Shown in pieces: positions 46,782-57,406 of a stretch of DNA of 64,000 nt (its first letter is position 1; each line of letters begins with the position of its first letter). The translations under genes and the position numbers were made by a program. Under the pieces are notes generated by a model. That model did no database searches. It had not been told where the DNA came from and worked only from the letters and a program-made list of their open reading frames with translations. The stretch comes from Pectinatus sottacetonis. GTDB taxonomy: Bacteria > Bacillota > Negativicutes > Selenomonadales > Selenomonadaceae. Location of the stretch: the NCBI RefSeq assembly GCF_015732155.1, contig NZ_WIQK01000001.1, positions 1,622,001-1,686,000 on the forward strand, given 5' to 3'.

Positions 46782-48203
46782 TTGGAAAAAGACAATAAAT
46801 TAGGTATTTTTGCTTTAGGAGCTATGGTAGTAGGTTCTATGATTGGCGGAGGTGCTTTTGCTTTACCAACGGATATGGCTAAAGGAGCTGGCGCTGGTGC
46901 GATCTTAATAGCGTGGGTCATTACAGGTATAGGAATGATTGCTTTAGCCTTAGTATATCAGACACTTTCCGTAAGAAAACCGGAATTAAGTGGTGGCATA
47001 TATAGTTATGCCAAGGCTGGTTTTGGTGATTATGTAGGTTTCGTTTCGGCATGGGGATATTGGTTTAGTGCTTTACTCGGAAATGTATCATACAGTGTCA
47101 TGCTGTTTGGGGCTTTGGGATATTTTTTCCCTGTTTTTGGTCAGGGGAATAATGTGGTTTCCATAATTTGCGCGTCAATACTTATTTGGGGCATACAAGC
47201 TTTGATTTTAAGGGGTGTAAAGCAGGCCGTATATATCAATGTAATAACGACTATAGCTAAATTGGTTCCCATTTTTTTATTTATTATTGTTTGCATTATA
47301 TTTTTTAAGGTTGATATATTTTCATTTGATATATGGGGAAGTAATAATCCTTCTTTAGGGAGTGTTATGGATCAAGTAAAAAGTACAATGCTTGTTACAT
47401 TGTGGGTGTTTATCGGTGTAGAAGGTGCTGTTGTATTTTCCGGCAGGGCACGTAAAAAAAGTGATGTAGGTAAAGCCACTGTAATTGGATTGGTAGGAAC
47501 ACTGCTCATATATGTTTTGATTTCTCTGTTATCATTGGGTGTCATGACGCAACAACAGTTATCACAGCAGGCTACACCATCTATGGCTTATGTGCTTGAA
47601 GCTGTAATAGGGCCAACTGGTGCGGCTATAATTAATGCAGGTCTGGTTGTATCATTGCTGGGAGCACTTTTAGGGTGGTCACTATTATCAGCAGAAGTAC
47701 CATTTGTAGCGGCAAAAGATGGAGTTTTCCCAAAAATTTTTACGAAAGAAAATAAAAATGGAGCGCCAATTATTTCTTTAACAGCTACAAATATCATAGT
47801 ACAAATTGCATTATTATTGACGTTATTTGCCAGTAGTACGTACCAAGCGTTATATTCCATAGCCAGTTCTGCAATTTTAGTACCATATTTATTAAGTGCT
47901 TTATACGGACTAAAAATAGTAATTACACGGGAAACGTATGATGTTAATTCACATAATAGTATGAGGGATATGATTTGCGGAATGGTATCAACTATATATG
48001 CAGCATGGCTTATTTATGCTGCCGGGCTGCAATATCTTTTGCTTATTACGATATTATATGCTGCTGGTGTGATTGTCTTTGTAAAAGCTAAAAAAGAAAA
48101 AAAACAACAAGTTTTTACACGGTATGAAGCTGCTTTGGCAGTGTTATTTATAATATTTGGAATTGTGGCTTTGAAATTGATGTATAGTGGATTGTTGACG
48201 TAA
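46782..48203 (+). CDS. arcD: Arginine/ornithine antiporter (APC family)
   Basis: A protein of 473 aa with 12 or 13 helices, starting [20 protein letters not shown] and containing the APC motif [12 protein letters not shown]. ArcD exchanges external arginine for ornithine without energy cost. TTG 46782 is chosen over GTG 46773 because AAAGAGG lies 8 bases upstream and overlaps the GTG. The substrate assignment relies on the arc operon. Confidence 0.93.
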   Translation: MEKDNKLGIFALGAMVVGSMIGGGAFALPTDMAKGAGAGAILIAWVITGIGMIALALVYQTLSVRKPELSGGIYSYAKAGFGDYVGFVSAWGYWFSALLGNVSYSVMLFGALGYFFPVFGQGNNVVSIICASILIWGIQALILRGVKQAVYINVITTIAKLVPIFLFIIVCIIFFKVDIFSFDIWGSNNPSLGSVMDQVKSTMLVTLWVFIGVEGAVVFSGRARKKSDVGKATVIGLVGTLLIYVLISLLSLGVMTQQQLSQQATPSMAYVLEAVIGPTGAAIINAGLVVSLLGALLGWSLLSAEVPFVAAKDGVFPKIFTKENKNGAPIISLTATNIIVQIALLLTLFASSTYQALYSIASSAILVPYLLSALYGLKIVITRETYDVNSHNSMRDMICGMVSTIYAAWLIYAAGLQYLLLITILYAAGVIVFVKAKKEKKQQVFTRYEAALAVLFIIFGIVALKLMYSGLLT

Positions 48204-48246
48204 AGATGATGTGTCTTTGGAAATAAATATATAAGGAGTCGGGAGT

Positions 48247-49185
48247 ATGCGGGCAATTATAGCATTGGGAGGCAATGCACTACAGGCCGAAGGAGTACCG
48301 GCTACGGCCGAATGTCAGTTGAAAACAATAAAAAATACAGCAGTTTATTTAGCTGATATGATTGAAAATGATATACAAATTGTTATAGTACATGGAAATG
48401 GACCACAGGTAGGCCGGATTGTAGTACAAAATGAGTATGCCAAAAGTTTAACCCCGCCAATGCCATTTGATATTTGTGGAGCGATGAGCCAAGGGATGAT
48501 AGGCTATCATATACAACAAGCATTGGGAGAAGAACTTCATAAGCGTCATATAGATAAACATGTTGTTACTGTCATAACCCAGACCATAGTTGATGAAAAT
48601 GATAAAGGATTTCAACATCCTACAAAGCCTATCGGTCCGTATTACAGTGAAGCTGAAGCCCAAAAACTTCATGTAGAAAAAGGATATTCAATTATGGAAG
48701 ATTCAGGGCGCGGTTACAGAAGAATAGTGGCATCGCCTGTTCCACAGAAAATAATAGAAATAGATACTATAAGAAAACTTGTCGATAATGGAGAAATAGT
48801 AATATCGGCAGGCGGTGGAGGTATCCCGGTAGTTAAACAGAGTGATGAATCATTACGAGGTGTAACGGCAGTTATTGACAAAGATCTTGCGGCAGCTGAA
48901 TTAGCAGATGCGTTATCGGCGGATCAGTTTATCATATTGACAGCTGTTGATAATGTTGCTATTAACTTTGGTAAAGCAGATCAGCAGGCTCTAAAACGGC
49001 TCACACTCAAAGAAGCAGAAAGATATATAAACGAGGGACAATTTGGTACAGGAAGTATGCTGCCTAAAATACAAGCAGCAATGAACTTTGTTGGTGCCAA
49101 CCCAGAGAAAAGGGCAATAGTAGCATCTTTAAAGAATGCTAAGGATGCGTTAAGAGGAAAATCAGGCACAATAATTGTAGCGTGA
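48247..49185 (+). CDS. arcC: Carbamate kinase
   Basis: The 312-aa kinase makes ATP from carbamoyl phosphate, the energy-yielding step of arginine fermentation. Motifs are RAIIALGGNALQ, IVHGNGPQVG, SAGGGGIPVV and VIDKDLAAAELA. ATG follows AAGGAGTCGGGAGT. It completes the arcABDC set and is followed by a strong terminator. Confidence 0.96.
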   Translation: MRAIIALGGNALQAEGVPATAECQLKTIKNTAVYLADMIENDIQIVIVHGNGPQVGRIVVQNEYAKSLTPPMPFDICGAMSQGMIGYHIQQALGEELHKRHIDKHVVTVITQTIVDENDKGFQHPTKPIGPYYSEAEAQKLHVEKGYSIMEDSGRGYRRIVASPVPQKIIEIDTIRKLVDNGEIVISAGGGGIPVVKQSDESLRGVTAVIDKDLAAAELADALSADQFIILTAVDNVAINFGKADQQALKRLTLKEAERYINEGQFGTGSMLPKIQAAMNFVGANPEKRAIVASLKNAKDALRGKSGTIIVA

Positions 49186-49208
49186 ATTTATTAGTTTCAT
49201 ATAATAGA

Positions 49209-49248
49209 AAAGCAACTTGAAGTATTTTGAAAATCAAGTTGCTTTTTT
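49209..49248 (+). terminator. Terminator after arcC
   Basis: AAAAGCAACTTGA pairs with TCAAGTTGCTTTT across a 13-base loop and runs into Ts. Confidence 0.85.
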
Positions 49249-49441
49249 ATTTTGTAAAAAAATATATAATGAGAAGCTGTTTTTATTGATATTTATACAT
49301 ACTTATTTGCATTTATTTTCATAAAATCATATAATATTATACTATATAAGTCATAATTTATAGTTGTATTTATGGATATATTCATAAAATTTAAATAGAT
49401 TTATTAATGAAAGGGTTATTACTAAGGAAAGAAGGTTTAAA

Positions 49442-50251
49442 ATGAATGACAAACAAAGTAATGTTGTCAATGAATTAATGAAAATAGGTCTTACTAAGTA
49501 TGAAGCTTCTGTTTACGTTACACTATTAGAAAATCCGCGCATTACGGCCTATGAAATTAGTAAGAGATCAAGTGTGCCTCAATCTAAGATTTATTCAATA
49601 GTTAAAGAATTAGTTAATAAGAATTTTCTTAATTTGGTAGATCAGATATCTCCTAAAAAATATGTGGCTATACCATTAGATGATCTTTTGGAAAATTATA
49701 AAAAAGAGACGGATTCGCGTATTAAGTATATTAAGGAAAATGCTAAAAACATGAATACAGGAAGGGAATATGATTATTTCCTTCATTTTTATGGTACTGA
49801 AAAAATATTCAATAAACTCCATGAAATGGTGCAGAGAGCTACAGAAAGTTTGTATCTGGATATTTGGGCAGAAGATTATGAAAAATTATATGATGATTTG
49901 TTTGCAGCACAAAAAAGAGGTGTAAAAATAGTCTGTGTTGTTTACGGACCTGTTAAGTGTGAGCTGGGAAAAATGTATTATCATGAAATGGAAGGGATGA
50001 TTGATGATGCAGCCCAAAATGGTCGTTGGTTATCATTAGTGTCAGATTATTCACAATGCCTGTTTGCTATATTGAAACCATTGGACAGCTGTGGATTTTG
50101 GACACAAAATAAAGCGTTTATGCTTGTTACGGAGTGCTTTATCACGCATGATATTTTAATTGCTGAAATTTATGGTAAATTCAGGCCGATGCTTGTAAAA
50201 GAATTTGGGCCAAATCTTGAAAAGATAAGAAAAAACCTGAAGATTGGATAA
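49442..50251 (+). CDS. TrmB-type transcriptional regulator
   Basis: A 269-aa protein with an N-terminal TrmB winged helix (LMKIGLTKYEASVYVTLLEN; EISKRSSVPQSKIYSIVKEL) and a C-terminal effector domain related to phospholipase-D-like TrmB domains (HFYGTEKIFNKLHEMVQ). TrmB regulators usually sense sugars or other small molecules. Position after the arc operon suggests, without proof, a role in arginine catabolism. It has its own ribosome binding site (AAGAAGGTTTAAA). Confidence 0.88.
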   Translation: MNDKQSNVVNELMKIGLTKYEASVYVTLLENPRITAYEISKRSSVPQSKIYSIVKELVNKNFLNLVDQISPKKYVAIPLDDLLENYKKETDSRIKYIKENAKNMNTGREYDYFLHFYGTEKIFNKLHEMVQRATESLYLDIWAEDYEKLYDDLFAAQKRGVKIVCVVYGPVKCELGKMYYHEMEGMIDDAAQNGRWLSLVSDYSQCLFAILKPLDSCGFWTQNKAFMLVTECFITHDILIAEIYGKFRPMLVKEFGPNLEKIRKNLKIG

Positions 50252-50293
50252 AATTTTTATAATGGATAAGACTTTTTTAGTTTTGAAGTTATT

Positions 50294-50337
50294 TTGCAGA
50301 GCAGGAACCATGTACTAAAGGCTGCTCTGTTTTTTTA
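50294..50337 (+). terminator. Terminator after the TrmB-type gene
   Basis: CAGAGCAG and CTGCTCTG pair and are followed by a run of seven Ts. Confidence 0.75.
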
Positions 50338-50388
50338 TATTAAAAATATTGAATGGTACTAAGTGCATATCTCTATGTCAATCTTTAA

Positions 50389-50446
50389 AATAATCAATAT
50401 ATGGTAGATAAATATTGATTATTGTCATTAAATAACTATATATAGT
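50389..50446. promoter_or_regulatory. Inverted repeat and NrdR-box-like palindrome upstream of nrdJ
   Basis: A perfect 12-bp inverted repeat (50389-50400 and 50412-50423) is followed by ACTATATATAGT (50435-50446), which resembles NrdR boxes (core CACTATATATAGTG). A second weak NrdR-like match lies in the first repeat, about 42 bases away. NrdR represses ribonucleotide reductase genes, so the location fits, but in AT-rich DNA the match is weak evidence. Confidence 0.4.
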
Positions 50447-50580
50447 ATACTGGGTATCATTTTAAAATTGCATGGAAAGAAAATATAAATTATAATAAAT
50501 AAGCTTAGATATGCAATATCAGATAAGAATGTTTTCTGACTTTAGTAATAAGATATTTAATTTTAGAAGGAGAGAGCTTT

Positions 50581-52830
50581 TTGGAAAAGTGGTACGAAAA
50601 TGATATAGGCAAAGGTATTTTGCAATCAAAATATTATCATATTGGGGAAAATGATCCACAAAAATTTATTAATCGTGTTACTTCTATATTTTCGCCAGAA
50701 ATAAAAGCAGCTATGCATAAATATTTGGAAGATGGGGCTGTTTGTCCGGCAGGCAGGACTTTATATGCAACTGGAGCAAAAGGCAAATTTAAGGCTAGTT
50801 TGAGCAACTGTTATATATTGCCATCACCAGAAGATAATATCGAATCAATATTCAAGGTCAATGCGGAAATAGCAAGAATATTTTCTTATGGCGGGGGCAT
50901 AGGCGTAAACATTAGCAAACTGCGGCCAAAGGAAAGCCAGGTTAATAACGCAGCGCGTACTTCAACCGGCTCAGTATCCTTCTTGAAAATTTTCGATTCC
51001 ACGGGCGAAGTTATAAGCCAAAATGGACGTCGGGGGGCTATGATGGTAGGTCTTAACTGTGATCATCCTGATATATATGAATTCCTCCATATGAAACAAA
51101 ATAATGAAAAACTGGCTTCAATGAATATATCTATTTTATTTAAAGATGATTTTATGAAGGCTGTAGTAAATAACGAAGAATATGAGTTAAAATTTGATGT
51201 TGAAGCAACAGGACAAAAGATCAGAAAAAAAATTAATGCTGCAGAATTTTTTGCAGAATATTGCCAGACACAGTGGGACTGGGGAGATCCGGGAGCATTA
51301 TTTGTTGATAGGCTAAATGATTATACATTATTAAGCGGCTATGATGATTATAATATCGAAATAACTAATCCTTGTGGTGAATTTGGTGGAAATGCGTATA
51401 ATTCATGCAATCTTATGAGTATAAATCTTTATAATTTCATTAGTGATAAATTTACTGAAAAAGCGCAGCTTGATAAAGAAGAATTTGCAAAAGCCGTTAA
51501 TGTTGCGGTTCGTGCTTTGGATGAAGTATTGGATTACGGATATGAAACACAGCCCTTGGATGCTAATCGTAAATGTATAGATGATTGGCGTAGTATTGGA
51601 CTGGGACTTTTTGGCGTAGCCGATGCTCTTATTGCTATGAAATTAAAATATGGGGAAAAAGATGCTAATGATTTTGTAGCAGCAGTTATGCGGATAATGC
51701 TTATTGAGGCAGCTAAAGCATCATCCAAAATGGCCGAAGAAAAGGGCACTTTTGGTCGTTATGACTGGGAAAAAACAAAAAAATCACCGATAATTGCACT
51801 GCTCAGAAAAGAAGCACCAGATGTATACGAAAGAATAGAAACTTATGGACTTAGAAACGGAACTTTACTAGCAATTGCCCCGACAGGTACTATTTCCTTG
51901 TTAATGGGAGTATTCTCTGGCGGATGTGAACCTCTTTATAAAATAAGTTATATGCGGACAACGCATAAAATGGAGGGAGAAAAGAAAGCTTTTAAGGTCT
52001 ATGCCCATTCTGTAAAGGATTTGTTAGATTATCATAAATTGAGCTATGATACTTCTGATGAAGAAATAAAAAAATATTTTCCCTGGATTATCGAAAGTCA
52101 TGATGTGCCATATTTGAATCGTGTCAAGCTGCAGGCAGCAATGCAAAAGTATGTTGATAATTCAATATCATCAACAGTAAATCTGCGGCATGATGCTACA
52201 GCAAAGGATATAAAAAACATTTATATCGAAGCATGGCAGGCTAGGTGCAAAGGGATAACTGTATTTCGCGATGGTTGCAAACGCGGTAATATACTAGGCG
52301 TGACAAATAAGAAATCAAAAATAGAATATGATACTATTACGCCGATAAAACGCGATAATATAGAACGCTTGGATGGATGTACTTTAGTGCGTCATACTTC
52401 ATGTGTCGATAAAATGTACATTACAATTAATAAAACAATGGATGGACAAGTGTTTGAAGTATTTACAAATGCTTCAGGTGGCTGTGCCAGTAATATTGCC
52501 ACAATTACTCGACTTACATCACTGGCATTAAGGTCAGGGATAAGTGTAAAACATATAATAAAACAGCTTGCTGTCAGCAAATGTTCAGCTTGCCAAGCTC
52601 TTATACGCGGGGGTAAGAAGAATATATCACTTTCATGTGGTAATGCTATAGCATCAGCTTTGGCAGAAATATATAATGAAGCTCAGCAGAAGAAAAATAA
52701 TGAAAAATATGTTGATGAAAGTGAAGATGCTTCAATAAATAAAAAATGTCCAGAATGTGGTCATTATACATTAAAGCCGGAAGGCAACTGTGTTACATGC
52801 ACATATTGCGGTTGGTCTAAATGTGAGTAG
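50581..52830 (+). CDS. nrdJ: Adenosylcobalamin-dependent (class II) ribonucleotide reductase
   Basis: A 749-aa enzyme that makes deoxyribonucleotides with adenosylcobalamin as radical source. Conserved parts are LSNCYILPSPEDN, FSYGGGIGVNISKLRP, the active-site ITNPCGEFGGNAYNSCNLMS, GLGLFGVADALIAMKLKYG and APTGTISLLMGV. The C-terminus has a zinc ribbon (CPECGHYTLK and CTYCGWSKC) with further cysteines upstream. Start is TTG 50581 behind AAGGAGAGAGCTTT. No separate radical-generating gene is near, as expected for class II. It explains part of the cell's B12 need. Confidence 0.95.
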   Translation: MEKWYENDIGKGILQSKYYHIGENDPQKFINRVTSIFSPEIKAAMHKYLEDGAVCPAGRTLYATGAKGKFKASLSNCYILPSPEDNIESIFKVNAEIARIFSYGGGIGVNISKLRPKESQVNNAARTSTGSVSFLKIFDSTGEVISQNGRRGAMMVGLNCDHPDIYEFLHMKQNNEKLASMNISILFKDDFMKAVVNNEEYELKFDVEATGQKIRKKINAAEFFAEYCQTQWDWGDPGALFVDRLNDYTLLSGYDDYNIEITNPCGEFGGNAYNSCNLMSINLYNFISDKFTEKAQLDKEEFAKAVNVAVRALDEVLDYGYETQPLDANRKCIDDWRSIGLGLFGVADALIAMKLKYGEKDANDFVAAVMRIMLIEAAKASSKMAEEKGTFGRYDWEKTKKSPIIALLRKEAPDVYERIETYGLRNGTLLAIAPTGTISLLMGVFSGGCEPLYKISYMRTTHKMEGEKKAFKVYAHSVKDLLDYHKLSYDTSDEEIKKYFPWIIESHDVPYLNRVKLQAAMQKYVDNSISSTVNLRHDATAKDIKNIYIEAWQARCKGITVFRDGCKRGNILGVTNKKSKIEYDTITPIKRDNIERLDGCTLVRHTSCVDKMYITINKTMDGQVFEVFTNASGGCASNIATITRLTSLALRSGISVKHIIKQLAVSKCSACQALIRGGKKNISLSCGNAIASALAEIYNEAQQKKNNEKYVDESEDASINKKCPECGHYTLKPEGNCVTCTYCGWSKCE

Positions 52831-52845
52831 TATAAATTAAATGAA

Positions 52846-52903
52846 TATTTTGGGATAAAAGGGGCTGTAACTTAGGAGTTACAGCCCCTTTTATCCCAAA
52901 ATA
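52846..52903. terminator. 27-bp perfect inverted repeat, terminator after nrdJ
   Basis: Arms 52846-52872 and 52877-52903 are perfectly complementary around TAGG. The GC core GGGGCTGTAACT is flanked by A/T tracts, so it may act in both directions. Confidence 0.92.
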
Positions 52904-53002
52904 TAATAAGAACTAATAATTATGGCAGGAAAATATTAAAATTTATTGAAGTAAACTATTAGGCAGCAATAAATGATAAAAAAAAATAAAAGGGGAAGTA
53001 GT

Positions 53003-54715
53003 ATGGAAAAATTAAATAATGTTAAAATTGTCTATAAAGCGGCAGTTATGATTGTTATTGGTGTATTAGGTATGATAACTGTTGGATATACTGGTTATTC
53101 TTATCTGAGCGGGGCTCAAAAAGCTATGGATAATATATATTTTCAGAATATGCAGTCAATACAGCATCTTAATAAAACCATAATTGATACACGAATATTA
53201 CAAAGTCGGACTATACAGACAATAATAGAAACAGATCCGGCAAAATTGGAACAACGTAAAGCCGATTTTGTTAAATTTAGTAATAACTATGAACAAGAAT
53301 GGCAGGAATATGAGAAAACAGCATCACCAGCTGGAAAAAGTCAGCTGGCGGAGACTGATAATTATTGGAAAATTTATAAAAATACTCTGAATAATATAAT
53401 GGAACTGGCTATTCAAGGGAAAAAGGCGGAAGCAGCCGATTTATATGAGCACCAGGGTGCTGCCTCTATGATAAAAATACGGGATAAGCTGAATGATTTG
53501 CAAAAAGTAGAAAACGATGCTGCCAAAAAAATAAATCAAAGCAATGAATCAGCGGTCCAGAGTGCTTTACATAATATAATTATAAAAACTATTGTTGTGT
53601 TTTTAATTTTGGCTGTTTTTTGTTTTTGGTTTGTAAAACAAATCATCACTCCATTGAGCCAGATGATAGAAATATGTCGAAAACTGCGTGATGGGGATTA
53701 CAGCGAAACAAAACGTCAAATTGAAAGAAAAGATGAGTTTGGTGATATGGCAGATATGCTTTTTAATATGCGCAATGAAGTAGCTGCCCTCATGAAACAA
53801 ATAAATAGTTCTATAGAACAAGTAGCTGCGTCTTCAGAAGAATTAACAGCTAGTTCTATGCAGTCAGCTCAGACGGCTACTGAAGTGGCAAAATCGGCAA
53901 CGAATGCCTCATCTGTAGTGGAAAAACATAAAGAAGCAGTAAAAAGAGGAAAAGAAGCAGTAGAGCAGGTAACAGTGTCTATTGAAAACATCAGGACTGA
54001 ATCAGATAAGGTAGCGCAGCACGCTTCAAATGTGTCACAGCATGTCACTGAAGGGAATAAGACAATAGATAAGTCTGTCGCAAAAATTAAAAATGTGGAG
54101 GAAACAGTACAATCATCAGCCAAAATTGTTGAAAAATTAGGACAGAGTTCACAAGAAATAGGACAGATAATTGATACAATTTCCGATATTGCCGGACAGA
54201 CAAATCTTTTGGCACTTAATGCTGCTATTGAAGCAGCCCGGGCTGGAGAACATGGTAAAGGATTTGCTGTTGTAGCGGAAGAAGTAAGAAAACTTGCTGA
54301 ACAGTCTCGGGAAGCAGCAGAAAAAATAGCATCACTTATAGGAAAGATACAAAATGATACTGATGATGCTGTTTCAGCTATGCAGCAAGGACGGACAGAA
54401 GTAGTAGAAGGGGCAGATTCTGTACAGGGACTGCGCCATATGTTTGAACAAATTAATGAGCTGGTAAATAAAGTTTCCAGACAAATGGGGAAAATGGCTG
54501 GAGCTGTTGACCAAGTGACTGATAGTGCCCGGAATATTGCCAATGAAGTGGAAACTATAGATAAACATGGCGATAAGGTATCGGAAGAAATGCAGTCGGT
54601 GTCAGCGGCAACACAGCAGCAGTCGGCTTCTTCGGAAGAAATTGCTTCAGCTAGTGAAGCTCTGGCAAAACTGGCGCAGAAATCACAAGAAATGCTGCAT
54701 AAATTTAAGTTTTAA
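53003..54715 (+). CDS. Methyl-accepting chemotaxis protein
   Basis: A 570-aa receptor. Helix 1 lies near residues 11-33, a four-helix-bundle sensor domain follows, helix 2 lies near 190-212, then HAMP (about 213-265) and the signalling domain with [20 protein letters not shown] and [15 protein letters not shown]. It relays ligand signals to CheA/CheW. ATG 53003 is preferred over ATG 52973 because AGGGGAAGTAGT precedes it. No methylation or che genes are nearby. Confidence 0.95.
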   Translation: MEKLNNVKIVYKAAVMIVIGVLGMITVGYTGYSYLSGAQKAMDNIYFQNMQSIQHLNKTIIDTRILQSRTIQTIIETDPAKLEQRKADFVKFSNNYEQEWQEYEKTASPAGKSQLAETDNYWKIYKNTLNNIMELAIQGKKAEAADLYEHQGAASMIKIRDKLNDLQKVENDAAKKINQSNESAVQSALHNIIIKTIVVFLILAVFCFWFVKQIITPLSQMIEICRKLRDGDYSETKRQIERKDEFGDMADMLFNMRNEVAALMKQINSSIEQVAASSEELTASSMQSAQTATEVAKSATNASSVVEKHKEAVKRGKEAVEQVTVSIENIRTESDKVAQHASNVSQHVTEGNKTIDKSVAKIKNVEETVQSSAKIVEKLGQSSQEIGQIIDTISDIAGQTNLLALNAAIEAARAGEHGKGFAVVAEEVRKLAEQSREAAEKIASLIGKIQNDTDDAVSAMQQGRTEVVEGADSVQGLRHMFEQINELVNKVSRQMGKMAGAVDQVTDSARNIANEVETIDKHGDKVSEEMQSVSAATQQQSASSEEIASASEALAKLAQKSQEMLHKFKF

Positions 54716-54740
54716 ATTGCGTTTGAAGTAAAGTAAAATG

Positions 54741-54782
54741 AAAATGCCGGGTAAGCAGCTATTACTGCTTACCCGGCATTTT
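54741..54782. terminator. Terminator after the chemotaxis receptor gene
   Basis: Arms 54741-54758 and 54765-54782, 18 bp perfect, loop CTATTA, with A and T tracts at the ends. The following 250 bases to the tRNA gene show no gene. Confidence 0.9.
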
Positions 54783-55033
54783 CTGTGTGGAGGATATTTT
54801 ATTAGAGGAAAGATAATTTATATAAATGATATTAATTATCAATTACATAATAACATACTGTATTAAATTAGTCAAACGCAATAAAAAAAACTGCCTACAG
54901 AAAAATTTATTTTAAAATACAGCGAACTTATTATCTGTGCTTAAAGCAGAATAATAGATTACTATATCTTGTAAAGTAAATATAGACAGTATAACAGTTT
55001 ATTTATTATAAATTATATTATATTTTTATTATC

Positions 55034-55117
55034 TGGTGCGGAAGACAGGACTTGAACCTGCACTCACGGGGAACTAGATCCTAAGTCTAGCGCGTCTGCC
55101 AATTCCGCCACTTCCGC
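55034..55117 (-). tRNA. tRNA-Leu (anticodon TAG)
   Basis: The minus strand reads GCGGAAGTGGCGGAATTGGC from the 5' end and closes with CTTCCGC, discriminator A and encoded CCA. The anticodon arm is CTAGA-CTTAGGA-TCTAG (anticodon TAG), a variable arm is present and the T-loop region reads GGTTCAAGTCC. It decodes CUN leucine codons. Confidence 0.95.
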
Positions 55118-55173
55118 ATCGCAAATAATTATACTTTTTTTTTAGTAAATAGTCAATAAGTATTTTAAAATAT

Positions 55174-55722
55174 TTATTGAGAATAATATTTTTCTTTTAA
55201 AAAAAGTTTTCTCTTCATGGTTTTAACAAATAAAGCAGCTTCTTTTAAATCGTTTGAGTCAGGATGTAACAAGGCCATTTTCCAACGTTTTTCATTTAAT
55301 TTATTAGCTGCATGGGGATTGTCGGAAGATACAGACCGCCTTTTTTCCAGAAGAACTGGATTTATTTTTCCCTGGCAGGAAAATGTACCGATGATATTGC
55401 AGTTAAGACCAAGGCAGCTGGCTGCGCGAGCAAATGCAGTAATGGAATGTTCACTGCACTTTTCTGCACCGTGGGTTTGAAATAATATTATATTTTTATT
55501 AGTAAATTTGCTTAAAAGTTTTTTGACAGCATTATCAGGACCGCCACGTATCAGCCAATAGCCGACCATAATAACATCATAATCAGAAAAACAAAAATCA
55601 GCAGGTATTTCCTGAAGGGGATATATATCCCCTTCACCGCAGCTTAAGGTATTGTACATGGCAGTAGCAATTTGCTTTGTGTTTCCGGTGTTACTGGAAT
55701 AAATTATGAGCCATTTTTTCAT
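55174..55722 (-). CDS. Flavodoxin-family protein
   Basis: A 182-aa flavodoxin-like protein. The FMN phosphate loop is IIYSSNTGNTKQIA, followed by VIMVGYWLIRGGPDN and FQTHGAEKCSEHS. The C-terminus is longer than a minimal flavodoxin. It lies just downstream of hcp on the same strand (36 bases), so it may donate electrons in the same redox module. Exact partner unknown; similar proteins are also found with anaerobic reductases. Confidence 0.85.
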   Translation of the reverse strand: MKKWLIIYSSNTGNTKQIATAMYNTLSCGEGDIYPLQEIPADFCFSDYDVIMVGYWLIRGGPDNAVKKLLSKFTNKNIILFQTHGAEKCSEHSITAFARAASCLGLNCNIIGTFSCQGKINPVLLEKRRSVSSDNPHAANKLNEKRWKMALLHPDSNDLKEAALFVKTMKRKLFLKEKYYSQ

Positions 55723-55758
55723 GGAGTAATTTCCTTTGGTAGTTAAAGATAATATTGT

Positions 55759-57318
55759 TTAGCCGAGAATTTTTTTTAAGTCTTTTTCTGGAGTGCTTAT
55801 TGGATGAATGTTAAAGTTTTCTACGAGATAATTGAGTACGTTAGGAGATATAAAAGCGGGCAGTGTGGGGCCTAAATAGATGTTTTTTATACCTAATGAT
55901 AATAGTGTCAATAGGATGCAGACAGCTTTTTGTTCATACCAGGACAGGACGAAAGATAAGGGCAGTTCATTTATATCACAGGCAAAAGCTTTAGCCAGAG
56001 CTGCTGCAATCTGGACAGCACTGTAAGCGTCATTGCATTGTCCAATGTCCATAATACGGGGGAAATCACCAATTTTACCCAAGTTGAGATCATTAAACCG
56101 GTATTTACCGCAAGCTAGTGTCAAAATCAAAGTATCTGCTGGTGTTTGCTTTACAAAATCTGTATAGTAATTACGGCCTGGTTTTGCACCGTCACAACCG
56201 CCAACAAGAAAAAAGTGTTTGATGGAACCCGTTTTTACAGCAGCTATTATTTTATCAGCAGCGGCTAGTACATTGCTGTGACCAAATCCGGTTATTAATT
56301 TGTGGCCTCCGTTTATTCCGTTAATGGTATGGTTTTCTGTATATCCGCCGAGTTCCAGGGATTTATTTATAATGGGAGAAAAGTCCTTATTCGCTCCTAT
56401 ATGGATAATATCGGGAAATTCAACAACTTCTGTTGTAAAGATACGATCTTTGTAAGATTCTTTAGGAGGCATTAGGCAGTTTGTTGTAAATAATACAGGT
56501 GCGGGTATATTAGAAAATTCATTGCGTTGATTTTGCCAGGCAGTACCAAAGTTACCTTTCAGGTGTTTATAAGCTTTTAGTTTAGGATAAGCATGGCATG
56601 GCAGCATCTCACCGTGGGTATAGATATTGATGCCTTTTCCTGCGGTCTGCTGCAATAAAAGTTCAAGATCTTTTAAGTCGTGGCCAGTGATAACAATGAA
56701 AGGGCCTTTTTCAATAGTCATAGTAACTTCTGTGGGTACAGGAGTGCCATAAGTGGTAGTATTAGCAGTATCCAAAAGTTCCATGCATTTTAAATTCATT
56801 TGCCCCAGCTGCATGATTAATGGCAGAAGTTCAGCCATTGTTTTTTCAGAACCGATGGCAGCTAAACCCGTATAGAAAAAATCCATTACTTTAGCATTTG
56901 TGTAGTTGAGAAGCAGGGCATGATAAGCATAGGCAGCCATGCCACGCAGGCCGAATAAAATAAGTGATTTTAAAGAACGGATATCTTCATCAGGTTCCTG
57001 CCAAAGCTGATTCATAGTATAATTCTTCATAGAGGCGGTATTAATCTGGTTGATTTTTTTTATATAAGTATTTACGCTGTTATTATCAAAGTTTACATTG
57101 GTAACAGTGGTAAATAATGATTCTAGAGTCAGTTTATTTATTTTTGGTGTAGGAATTTCATGGGAATTTTTCATATTCAGGGCCATAGTAATAAGTGAAC
57201 CGGTAAGCTTATCTTGTAAATTGGCTGTGGAAGCTGGCTTGCCGCAGACCCCTGTATTGTTTGTACAGGCTTTGCAGGCTGCTGTTTGTTCACATTGGAA
57301 ACAAAACATTTTATTCAT
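55759..57318 (-). CDS. hcp: Hydroxylamine reductase (hybrid cluster protein)
   Basis: A protein of 519 aa starting MNKMFCFQCEQTA; the N-terminal cysteines in CFQCEQTAACKACTNNTGVC bind the cubane cluster. Downstream Cys and His/Glu segments (GGCDGAKPGRNYY, LTLACGKYRFN, IGQCNDAYSAV) hold the hybrid 4Fe-2O-2S cluster. Hcp reduces hydroxylamine or NO and protects against nitrosative stress. ATG 57318 is chosen because AGGAGGTTTTACT precedes it. Neighbours are a ferredoxin-type protein, a Crp/Fnr regulator and a flavodoxin. Confidence 0.95.
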   Translation of the reverse strand: MNKMFCFQCEQTAACKACTNNTGVCGKPASTANLQDKLTGSLITMALNMKNSHEIPTPKINKLTLESLFTTVTNVNFDNNSVNTYIKKINQINTASMKNYTMNQLWQEPDEDIRSLKSLILFGLRGMAAYAYHALLLNYTNAKVMDFFYTGLAAIGSEKTMAELLPLIMQLGQMNLKCMELLDTANTTTYGTPVPTEVTMTIEKGPFIVITGHDLKDLELLLQQTAGKGINIYTHGEMLPCHAYPKLKAYKHLKGNFGTAWQNQRNEFSNIPAPVLFTTNCLMPPKESYKDRIFTTEVVEFPDIIHIGANKDFSPIINKSLELGGYTENHTINGINGGHKLITGFGHSNVLAAADKIIAAVKTGSIKHFFLVGGCDGAKPGRNYYTDFVKQTPADTLILTLACGKYRFNDLNLGKIGDFPRIMDIGQCNDAYSAVQIAAALAKAFACDINELPLSFVLSWYEQKAVCILLTLLSLGIKNIYLGPTLPAFISPNVLNYLVENFNIHPISTPEKDLKKILG

Positions 57319-57406
57319 AGTAAAACCTCCTAAAATATAAATAATAATAAACAAATTTAACCATTTATGGTGATAATTCTATTACTTTTAAGATAATGGA
57401 AGAATG

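Noticed and set aside
53869-54543. 224-codon open frame on the minus strand
   Set aside because: It lies wholly antisense to the signalling domain of the chemotaxis receptor and has the Ser/Cys/Thr-rich composition of a shadow frame.
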